The notes beneath the pieces were generated by a model that did not search any database, was not told the DNA's origin, and was given only the letters and a program-made list of their open reading frames with translations. A program made the translations under genes and the position numbers. Below, in pieces: positions 55,838 through 64,000 of a stretch of DNA of 64,000 nt. How positions within the stretch are numbered: the first letter of the stretch is position 1; each line of letters opens with the position of its first letter. The stretch is from NCBI RefSeq assembly GCF_028372415.1, contig NC_092872.1, forward strand, positions 394,658,853 through 394,722,852, written 5' to 3'. This stretch comes from Notamacropus eugenii. Taxonomy: Eukaryota > Chordata > Mammalia > Diprotodontia > Macropodidae.

Positions 55838-56085
55838 AGCAGATGTGACAATGCACATTTGTAATACTTTCTACTAGGAATTATTAATAGTGGAGACAGC
55901 CTGGTGGGTGAGCTGAGGTGAATTTAGGAATTCTGAGCTAGAACAGGGCTAAAGCTGGTTAGATGTCTGCCTAAGGCTGGTACCAATAGTGTGAGCCCCT
56001 GGGAGAAAAGTTTCAACACTCTGCTTCAAGAGGGGTGAACCAGCACAGGTTGGAAAAAGATTACAGGTAAAAATTTTTTGCTGGT
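55838..56085 (+). pseudogene. RN7SL: 7SL RNA pseudogene (signal recognition particle RNA)
   Basis: The sequence follows human 7SL RNA through both domains: 'caatgcacatttgtaatac' (for the GCGTGCCTGTAGTCCC region), 'ggaattctgagctagaac' (for GAGTTCTGGGCTGTAG), 'agatgtctgcctaaggctgg' (for GGTGTCCGCACTAAGTTCGG), 'taccaatagtgtgagcccctggga' and the conserved S-domain motif AGGGGTGAACCAGCACAGGT then TGGAAA at 56031-56056. Roughly 250 of about 300 nucleotides are present with many substitutions, including in the SRP-binding motif, so it is a dead retrocopy. It is not a 7SL-derived SINE of the Alu kind because the S domain is retained. Confidence 0.85.
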
Positions 56086-57649
56086 CCATATTGAGAGAAA
56101 ACCCCTGAGTGACTGCTAAACTAAGTGAAAAAGGGAGATTCATTCTCATACATAAATATAGCAAATAAACAAATAAGATAGATGATAGAGATAGAGATAA
56201 ATAGATAAATACATGAATGAGCAAATGAATAAATGCAGGCATGAATAAATGCATGAGTTCTACATATATGAGTATGTATTTCTATCTATCATCAATATTT
56301 ATGTCTAGATTCACTAATTCACTTTCCCCTCTTTGTATAGAGGTAGAAGAATGGGATATCAATGTTATAGACACTGTAAGATATATTCATATTTTTAAAC
56401 TTTAATTTTAAGACATTTTTCAATAAATTGTTCAATGAGTTCTATTATGTAAGTGTATTATGGAGAGAATAAATGGCAGTGCAAGAGAAAAAAGGAGAGG
56501 AGAAGAAGGGAGAACACTAATGGAATTTTGGCAGGGAGTGGGAGTAAATGGATATTAGCGTAAGACACTGACAGCAAAGAGGAAACCCTAGATGAAGATG
56601 AGTCTAGTTGACTACAATGCCAAAAAACCCAAAAAACAAACAAACAAAAAAACATCAATCATACTTTCTTTTAAATTGTGGAAATCTGTATTTTTTGTGT
56701 AATAAACAGAATAAGGTGACAATTAATGACTTAACAAATAGGGCTGGGCCTCACTGGCCATCTACAACAACTTGTGTTTCCTTTTATGTGGCCATAGATG
56801 GATTTTTAAGATAATAATCCATATCAGGACTTGTTCTTCTGAACTGTATTAAGACAAATTGCAGCAAAGCAGGTGACAGTTTAGTGTGTTTCATTCACTC
56901 TATAAGAAAAGAAGCTGAAATCCTTTCTCTTATGGTTAATATTCAAGAGTCCGACTGAGTCTAGAAAATTGTACTAGTCCGTTTTCCAATTTCTTTTGCT
57001 ATAAATCAGTACTTCTTCCAGGGATTTTAAATGTATATTCTGCTGGTGAAAATTAGTCAGGATAGCAGTTAGTTGACTTTGAATGTTCTAGACTGGGAAC
57101 TTACAGTTAAGAGGGGGTAAAAGGCATCAGTTAAGAGGGGGTAAAAGATATCTAATTAAAATTTATCTGGCAAGAATTTTTTTTTAGTTCTTGTTAGATC
57201 TAAAGGGTATTTAAAAGTTATTTTTTTAGTAGTTAAGATGACATTTCGGAAGCCCTATCTGCAATGTTTGCTCCTCAACTAGGCTCATCTTCATCTAAGG
57301 TCTGTTTTTTACCAGTTTCTTACACTAACATCCATTTACCTAATAATAATCATAATGATCCCTCAGTATTTTCCCTGTCCTCTTCTCTTTTCTCTAGCCA
57401 TATCATTTGATTATGCAATATAATTATATCTCCATAATACATATAAAGAAGATACATAAAGATTGCAACAAAGAGAGAGCAAATAAATACTTACTTGGCA
57501 ATAAGTTTAATCTATCTATAGAAGTAGTTTATAAGGATAAGAGAACACTTTGGTCAGACTTTAGGACCTTAATGTTTTGTAATTCTCCATCATTTATAAA
57601 ATTAGTTTCTAGAAAGACATTCTTCTCATTTCGCCAGCACTAGATTCCC
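56086..57649. other. No gene seen; small tandem duplication
   Basis: Unrecognised unique DNA. It contains a 24-bp tandem duplication at 57105-57152 (AGTTAAGAGGGGGTAAAAG core). Confidence 0.4.
57105..57152. repeat. 24-bp tandem duplication
   Basis: 57105-57128 and 57129-57152 differ at two positions (GGCATC versus GATATC). Confidence 0.9.
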
Positions 57650-57780
57650 CAGTCCAGTAGAATACAAGCTCCTTAAGAGCAGGAATTCTTTCAGCTTTCT
57701 CTTTAGTACTCCAGAGCTTAGCACAGTGATTTGCACACTCTAGGCAGTTAATAAAAATTTATTGAAATGACCTGAGAAAC
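57650..57780 (+). repeat. L2 LINE 3' end
   Basis: 'gaatacaagctccttaagagc', 'cttagcacagtgatttgcac' and 'taataaaaatttattgaaatg' match the L2 terminus. Confidence 0.75.
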
Positions 57781-58861
57781 AGTTGTGCAACGTTTGAATA
57801 AATCTTATTTGACCAGATACAAAATGAAAGTTGTAGGTACTATAGGCACCTGTGATTGAGAAATACATAAATTTTTAGAATGTGTAGTTTATTATTGTTG
57901 TTCTAACTCCCATAAGTTTTTTCTAAAAATGTCTAAAATAAATCTCTAAAAATTATCAGTAATCTCCCAAATAGCTCTAAAAGAATTAGTTTCTTTTCTA
58001 ATAAGTTCTTTAATAAATGATGTTATTTCTTCTCTGTTGAGAGAATGCTAGCATAGCATTGTTGGTGGTAGCATATCTGAGGTGCATTTCATTTCAAATA
58101 GATTCATTCTTTAGGTATAGTTTGCAAACTTCTGGGTCCAAAAGACAACCAATTTATGTTTAAATCTATCACTCATACTATTTTCCATTTAACTAAAGAG
58201 TATGAAATGAGATAAGCTGCTTGAAAATTTTAATTAAAAATTCCTTTCAGGTCTGTAAGCATAAATACTTCCGGGAGGTGGGGAAGGGGGATTTGATTCA
58301 AATCATCTAGACTCTGAAACCTCAGGACAGAAACATGGGCCCTTTTAAATTTCTCCCATGGAAAAAAAATATTTGCTCAAAGATTGAGGGGTTATAACTG
58401 TGCTGCCTTATGTCACAGCATCTGATAGAACAGCAGGAGCAATATGACCTACTGTCCAAAGATAAATGTGCCACAGGATAGACTCCATCCAAAATCTCAG
58501 GTGCCTAAACCTTTTGCATTCTCTACCTCTCATTTCTTTTCAATCATATTGAAGGTGGGTTAGGGCCTTAGATTAGAGAGGATCTCAAATACTGTTTATC
58601 AAACTGGGGATGAAATGAGTATGTGCACAAAGAGACATAAACACCATTTTTAAGGCAGCTTTCCAGACCCCTAGGATTGATGAGCTAAAGTTGTTTGTGC
58701 CAAATCAATGAAGAAATTGTCCCATTCATCCCATACATTTGTTTTTTCCCATTCCACTACACTCACTGGTAAACAATCTAGATTTATTTACTATGATCAA
58801 AGAAGTAAATAGTGGGCAAAAGGAAAAGGAGGAAATCAATCAACTGAAAAAGCATTTCTGA
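57781..58861. other. No gene seen
   Basis: Unrecognised unique DNA. 58310-58500 is non-simple and might be conserved, but there is no direct support. Confidence 0.4.
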
Positions 58862-59005
58862 AGGCAGTGTGGCATAAGGGAGTTTGAATTCCTCCATAGA
58901 CATTTACTAGGTATGCGACTCTAGACAAGTCAGTTATCTTCTCTGCAAAATAAAAGGGATATACTTGATTGAAACTACGGCCTCTTCTAGCTTTATAATC
59001 AATAA
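58862..59005 (+). repeat. MIR-like SINE
   Basis: 'cagtgtggcataagggag', 'gcgactctagacaagtcag' and 'actacggcctcttctagct' in MIR order. Confidence 0.65.
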
Positions 59006-59170
59006 ACCTGTGAAATATGTACTACATGCAAAGCATCATAGAGGCACAGTAAAGACGGCGCATCAGTTATGTTGCCTGTCCTCTTCACAATTTCAATCTA
59101 GATTTTTAAAATGGAATACATACACACATGCATACCTACATACATATGTAAATGTAGATACACACACATG

Positions 59171-59201
<31 letters not shown>

Positions 59202-59571
59202 ACACACACACATATATAGTATTCAAGGTAGAATAATGACAAATATATAAATAATTAATGCAAGAGGACACATACATAGGTATATATAACAAATAAAAGA
59301 ATAGAGTTTCTTTTGCAAACCATGAATATTGTGGAGTGCAAGAGGACAGTTGAATTTTAGAAGGCTTATAGAGGAACTGTGTGACTTGCTAAACCAACCC
59401 CACCCCCACAAAAATAAAATAGAAAAAAAAGTCAAGAAAAAGTTGGGATAAGATATACGAGAGAAAGAATTGAAAGAACAGATATTTGAAGTATTAGAAG
59501 TATTAAAAGAAGTATTAAAATGTCTTGTTTTAGCATTTGAGGGCAGAAATTATTGGCAACTAATTCCTATT
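59006..59571. other. No gene seen; CA/AT simple repeats
   Basis: TACA/CACA and AT repeats at 59118-59215 are followed by unclassified DNA. Confidence 0.5.
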
Positions 59572-59765
59572 TGAGCACTGGTTCCTACAGTCAGAAGACC
59601 TGGGTTTAAATCCTATGTTTGTTGCATGCTCTGTAGGTGACTTAAGAGAAATCCCTTAACCCTTAACCTCTTTCATTCTCAGATTCCTCATCTGTAAAAT
59701 GAGAGGGTTGAGGCACATGACTTGCTTAACTACTTTAAGCTCTGGATATAAGATCACATGATCTA
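59572..59765 (+). repeat. MIR-like SINE
   Basis: 'gaagacctgggtttaaatcc', 'ggtgacttaagagaaatccc' and 'agattcctcatctgtaaaatg' in MIR order. Confidence 0.75.
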
Positions 59766-59848
59766 CTTCCATTATTGGTAGTTGCATTTGAAATAAATGG
59801 ATGATGATAGGCTGAAATGCTCAATTAAAAGAAAAGCAGGAGTTTCCA

Positions 59849-60975
59849 GGAGCAGAGCCAAGATGAAAGAGTAAAAACAGGGACTTACTTGAGCTTTCCC
59901 CCAAAACCCTTTAAATACCTGTAAAATATGACTCCAAACAAATTCTAGAGCAGCAGAATCCAGAAAAAGACAAAATGAAACAGATCTCTAGTTCAAGACA
60001 ATCTGAATGGTTGACAGGAAAGGTCTGTTGTGCTGTGCTGGGAGAGAAGCACAGTCTATTGGGGGCAACGTCCAGCACAGACCTGGACCACAGAAAACTC
60101 AGGCCTCAAGGGACCAAATCACTGGCAGTTGAGGCGCTTTCAGACTTCTCATCCTACAAATACCAAAGAAAACTTGGAAAGTCAGTGGGAAAGGTCTGCT
60201 GGACTTGAATGAGAGAGGAGTGCAGATCAGCTCCAGCCCCTGCATAGCCCTGGGCAGCAGCAGCAGCTGCTTTCAGAGCTCACAGGTCATAGACTGTAAG
60301 GGGATCGAACAACTGATCAGTAGATTACAGGTCTCTTTTTGCTGGCACTGAGGCAGGATTCTGTTTCTTTACCCATACTCGGATCTGGGTCACAGTCTTA
60401 GGTGACAGTCACAGGGCCAAGAAGAGCACTGGCATAGCAGAGCTTGTGGCAGCAGTGGAGAAGGAACCGTCCTCATAGATCCAGGACAGAAAAGAGTGCT
60501 TGTGATAACTCACTGACCAGAGCACAGGCCAGGAGAAAAGTAAGTATCTCTCCTTAAGTCATACCACCTTGGAAGAACAGAAAATGTACATGTCCCTAGA
60601 AGTTTCTCTAAAAATAGCTGCATAATACTTCTGAACCTTCAGATAATGCACCCTCCATACTGGAAGTAGAGCTATACCTTAACAAAGAGTTAAAAAGTCA
60701 AGTAATTGACTGGGAAAATGATCAAGCATTGAAAAAAACTCAGACTATGGAATCTTACTTTGGTTATAAGGAAGATCAAAACATACAATCAGAAGGCAAC
60801 AAAGTCAAAGCTCATGGATTCAAAGCCTCTAAGAAAAATATGAATTGGTCTCAGGCTATGGAAAAATCTTTTGAAAAACAGGTAATACAATAAAAGAGAA
60901 ATAAACAACAATGAATTTAAGGTGGTGAATAGAATTTTAGAAAATTTAGACAGACATCTGGAGAAAATTTAATGG
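59849..60975 (+). mobile_element. L1-family element copy C, 5' part
   Basis: Begins GGAGCAGAGCCAAGATGAAA, the marsupial L1 5' end. A leader with CAGCAGCAGCAGCTGC near 60256 follows, then an ORF1 N-terminus in broken frame: QTMESYF, KEDQNIQSEGNKVK and KASKKNMNWSQAMEKSFEKQ near 60735-60885. These match copies A and B. The sequence stops at about 60975 where RTE sequence begins. The likely remainder (3' UTR) is at 62985-63325. Confidence 0.75.
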
Positions 60976-60984
60976 GGATAAGAA

Positions 60985-61715
60985 GAAATATGCTATTTCC
61001 CCTCTAGTGCTACATGACATGCATTTAATATTCCTGACTTTCTGCATTTGAATGTGAGGTTTATATACTCTAATATATGGTCAATTTTTGTGTAGTTGTC
61101 ATGTAGCAGGCATACCAGCTTGCTGATTGGATTAGTTTTGATTGCAAAACCCATGCCAGCTTCATGGTGCTCCTCTTCACTGCACCCACTGCATCCAGAA
61201 AAGGTGTATCCAACTCCAGCTTCAGTAAGCTGCCCTTCATTTGCCAATCTCATTTCTCTCAGGGCTGCTATTTGGATGTGACACCTGTTGAGTTCTCTTG
61301 CAATAAGAGCAGTTCTTCTTTCAGGTCCACTGGATTTTGTGTTGTCTATTAGTGTGTGTACGTTCCACATGCTGATGGTGAGTGGAATCATCTTTGCAGA
61401 TGTTTTCATACATTTTTTTTGTGTTTCAACTGCATAGCGGGATTCCTCACCTGCCATGGTAATCAGGCCAGGGTTGGCAACAAGGCAATGTTTAGGGCAC
61501 CTTTTCTAGTCCCTTTCTCACACCAGGAGGTGAGTAATGTGATCCTTAAAAGGCTGGTCAGACACCCAGGGGGCTGCGGAGTCCCACTGCTGCTTCCTGT
61601 GAGAAATGATCCTATGGCCTGGGCTGCCTATGTGCAGGATCATGACTACAACTCTCAGTGTATCTGCACCTGCTGCTTCATCACTTGCCTGTCACCACAG
61701 GACTTTGAGGCATAA
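60985..61715 (-). mobile_element. RTE LINE 5' UTR and endonuclease start, inverted part
   Basis: The minus frame 60993-61457 encodes an RTE-type apurinic endonuclease N-terminus: MAGEESRYAVETQKK, then IPLTISMWNVHTLIDNTKSS, ERRTALIAREL, QIAALREMRLANEGQLTEAG and HEAGMGFAIKT. These follow the RTE pattern WNVRTL, PERRTAL, ARELxRY, IAALSETRL, GQLxExGxGYTF. The real protein should run on to metal-binding and catalytic residues, which are absent or scrambled after about 61080. The upstream 5' UTR lies at 61457-61715. Orientation is opposite to the RTE 3' half at 62050-62960. Confidence 0.75.
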
Positions 61716-62045
61716 TAGTGAAATGGTATGGGTGATGTCTTTGATTTGTGTGTATATTGGATTTAAGTGAGGCAGAGTTGAGTGAAGTTGTGAGCCTCAC
61801 TCTCTCCTCCTGAGTCATCATGGTCCAGTGGCAAGACAGAGCCAAGACAACTAGCGATGGCTCAGGATGCAGTGGATGAGCTTGGTGTTTTTTGTGTCTA
61901 ATCAAGCTCTAAGTGCTCCACATCACCTGCTTCATCTGCCTACATGGCCGTTGGAATGAATTGTTCTCATCTGCCCATTCCACCAGAGGAAGTCTTCACA
62001 TGCTTGGGGTTGACATCGCCCTAATTCACCAGTGGGTTTGAGAAC
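61716..62045 (+). repeat. Repeat module between the two RTE halves
   Basis: 'tggatttaagtgaggcagag', 'cactctctcctcctgagtc', 'catggtccagtggcaagac', 'gatggctcaggatgcagtgg', 'aagctctaagtgctccacatc' and 'ttcacatgcttggggttgac' form a block I remember as recurrent in marsupial genomes in this orientation. I cannot name it. It could be part of an RTE-related non-autonomous element joined to the RTE 3' half. Confidence 0.45.
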
Positions 62046-62047
62046 CC

Positions 62048-62965
62048 TTGGTTACTCTCAACCTGGTAAACCAAAATCCAAAAAAAATACAGGTACTCAA
62101 TCAGCCACTAACACACCATCCATACATGGAATCATTGGTTACAACAAATGGAGAAGTTTTGAATGCTGTGGATAAGTTCACTTACCTTGGTAGTGTACTT
62201 TCCTGGGATGTACACATTGACGATGAGGTTGATGTACACATTGCCAGAGCGAGCTCAGTGTTTGGGAGGCTCCAAAAAAAGTTTCGGAGAGAAGAGGTAT
62301 TAGACTGACTAAAAAACTGAAGGTCTACAGAGCCACTGTGCTGACCTCATTGTTACATGCTTATGAAACACGAACAGTCTACCAGCACAATGCCAGGAAA
62401 CTGAAATCGCTTCCACTTGAACTGTCTTAAGAAGATTCTGAGGATCACCTGAAATGATAAGGTACCAGACACTGAAGTCTTTTCTCGAGCTGAACTGCCA
62501 AGTATTCAGACTCTGATGGGCTGGCCACGTTGTTCGAATGCAAAATGTATGCTTGCCAAAAAGACTATTTTATGGAGAACTTGCATGGGGCAGGTGATCA
62601 CATGGTGGCCAGAAGAAATGATACAAGGATACTCTCAAGGTTTCTCTCAAGAAGTTTTTATTTGACTGTGTTATATGGGAGACCCTGGCATAGGACTGCT
62701 CAGCATGGTGTGCCCATATAAGAAAAGTCACTGTGCTCTTTAAGCAAAGCAGAATTGAGACAGCACAAAGTAAATGCAGGATGTGCAAATTTGGGTTATC
62801 CACCCCAAATATTCAAAGAGACTATCTGTACCCAATCTGTGGTAGAGTATTCCGAGCGCATACTAGTCTGATCAGTCACAGTCAGACACACTGAAATTTC
62901 ACTTTACAATGGTGATGTCATTTTGGTCTTCTTGGAAGATGAAGGACAACAACCACCACCAGCAG
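62048..62965 (+). mobile_element. RTE LINE, RT C-terminus and 3' end
   Basis: The frame 62048-62308 encodes NAVDKFTYLGSVLSWDVHID, DEVDVHIARASSVFGRL, the RTE region downstream of the polymerase domain (consensus YLGSTLSRNVxIDDEVDARIAKASAAFGRL). Broken frames continue with LLYGELHGAGDH-like text and end in a zinc-finger-like LYPICGRVFRAHTSLISHSQ TH (62820-62894), where the first zinc-ligand cysteine is replaced by tyrosine. The terminal 3' UTR reads ATGTCATTTTGGTCTTCTTG then AAGATGAAGGACAACAACC. Dead copy. Confidence 0.8.
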
Positions 62966-62984
62966 CATAGTGTGCTGATCACTT

Positions 62985-63325
62985 TTGATAGACATCTCTT
63001 TTCTGCAATATAATGATCTTAGACAATTCCAAAAGACCCTTGATGGAATATGCTATCCACATCCAGAGAAAGAACTCTTGAGTCTGAGTGCAGATCAAAG
63101 TACACAATTTTCACTTTTTTTTCCTTATCTTTTCTCCCTTTTTTCCTGATTCTTTTTTCACATGGTTAATGTAGAAAGATGTTTACCATGATTGTACTTG
63201 TATAACCTACATCAAATTCCTTACTTTATTGGGGAGGAGGGTGGTAAGGAGGGAAAAAAAATTGGAACTTAATAACTTTTAAAAGTGAATGTTGGAAACT
63301 ATATATGAAATTGGAAAAATAAAAT
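62985..63325 (+). mobile_element. L1 LINE 3' UTR, likely end of copy C
   Basis: 'gacaattccaaaagacccttg', 'gctatccacatccagagaaag', 'gagtctgagtgcagatcaaag', 'accatgattgtacttgtataacc', 'gggaggagggtggtaagg' and 'aaaagtgaatgttggaaact' are the marsupial L1 3' UTR in plus orientation, the reverse of 12600-13045. It directly follows the RTE 3' end. Confidence 0.75.
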
Positions 63326-64000
63326 ATGATTTAGTGGGAAAAATTGCACTGAAGTTATGTGACTTCAATCACTGTGTTCTCTCTACAGTATCCTTTTTAT
63401 ACCATGATGAAATACAGAAAAAAAGAAAGAAAAAATCTTGCTTCATCACTTGTTCTGAATTACCTCTTGCCATAATTTCAAAGCAACTCTTGGCTGTATA
63501 ACATAAATTTATAATTAAAATCTCCAGGACATGTGACAATTTTTTTTTGTAAAATTATCGTACTTTTTATTTTGTAAAAGTAAAGAATTTTACTGTTGAC
63601 AATTTGTTTTTTATGAAACATAGTGGTTAGATATAGATTTTCTTCATCTTTTCTCCCCTTGAACAATGTAATGATCTCACGGCACCTTGTATGGTTAGAG
63701 GTTTAAAAGAGACAGAAAAAAATTCTTGAAAGCTTGTGAGAGAGTGATGCTACCTATAACACTGAAAGTGCACTCCCCAGTCACATACTACCACAAAACT
63801 GCCAACTCTCAAAACAAGCAAATATACATGGTTACATTGAGTGATAAGCAATGATAAGTAACAAAAACTCTGAATGAGAAGGCATTGTTTTCTACTTCAA
63901 TGCATCTGCACCCTGGGATAACCAGAAATAATCATTGAAACAAGCCGCTTGTTAATAATAATTACTCTCCCTTCTATGAAAACAAGAACAAACAGCAATT
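63326..64000. other. No gene seen
   Basis: AT-rich DNA to the window end with no recognised repeat or gene. The 70- and 62-codon frames (63289-63501, 63478-63666) are chance. Confidence 0.45.

Noticed and set aside
55838-56085. Alu-like 7SL-derived SINE
   Set aside because: The S domain of 7SL is retained, so it is a plain 7SL retropseudogene.
61356-61715. 119-codon plus-strand frame
   Set aside because: Antisense to the RTE 5' UTR and start of its endonuclease.

Overview
This window is nuclear DNA from a mammal, almost certainly a marsupial. The evidence is its repeat content. It holds many tRNA-derived SINEs whose head reads like GGCAGCTAGGTGGTGCAGTG, often carrying a tail of the type GAGTTGGACATGACTGAA. 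It also holds RTE-type LINEs, marsupial-type L1 5' and 3' ends, old L2 and CR1/L3 copies, and abundant long microsatellites. One SINE (37932-38276) has a tail resembling the 3' end of an RTE LINE; this is compatible with an Australian marsupial, but I cannot name the species. I find no host protein-coding exon I can defend. The window reads as intergenic or deep-intronic DNA, and most open reading frames are inside repeats or low-complexity tracts.

Layout. 1-10800: sparse old SINE and CR1/L3 relics, a full-length ORF1-only L1 derivative on the minus strand (3643-6102, with target-site duplications), an L2 3' end and an 84-bp AT run. 10800-16600: a long L2 ORF2 copy split by a SINE, an L1 3' end, an unnamed mammal-wide repeat, two further L2 pieces, and a probable solo LTR. 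16600-24540: little-repeated DNA, an L1 relic, a processed RPL31 pseudogene lying between two CT tracts, another L2, and a 375-bp compound CT/CA microsatellite. 24540-36500: SINEs, a CR1/L3 copy, a 5'-truncated L1 with clear target-site duplications and an internal perfect 53-bp tandem duplication, and another copy of the unnamed repeat. 36500-41770: an LTR inside an L2, and a SINE with clean 15/16 target-site duplications. 41771-44085: a second full-length ORF1-only L1 derivative. 44200-52120: a CR1/L3 LINE, SINEs and a GGAA tract. 52377-54242: a short endogenous retrovirus with two LTRs and about 950 bp of internal sequence. 55540-56085: a SINE followed by a 7SL RNA pseudogene. 59849-63325: an L1-family element apparently interrupted by an RTE LINE whose 5' and 3' parts lie in opposite orientations.

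The elements record successive insertion: L2 and CR1/L3 form the oldest layer, SINEs, LTRs and L1 copies lie inside them, and RTE lies inside L1. The most distinctive signals are the pair of complete ORF1-only L1 elements, the inverted RTE nested in an L1, the short LTR element, the 7SL and RPL31 retropseudogenes, and several strong inverted repeats. I did not find a new gene system. Boundaries are by eye and often accurate only to tens of bases. Family names are from memory of consensus sequences, not from a database search.
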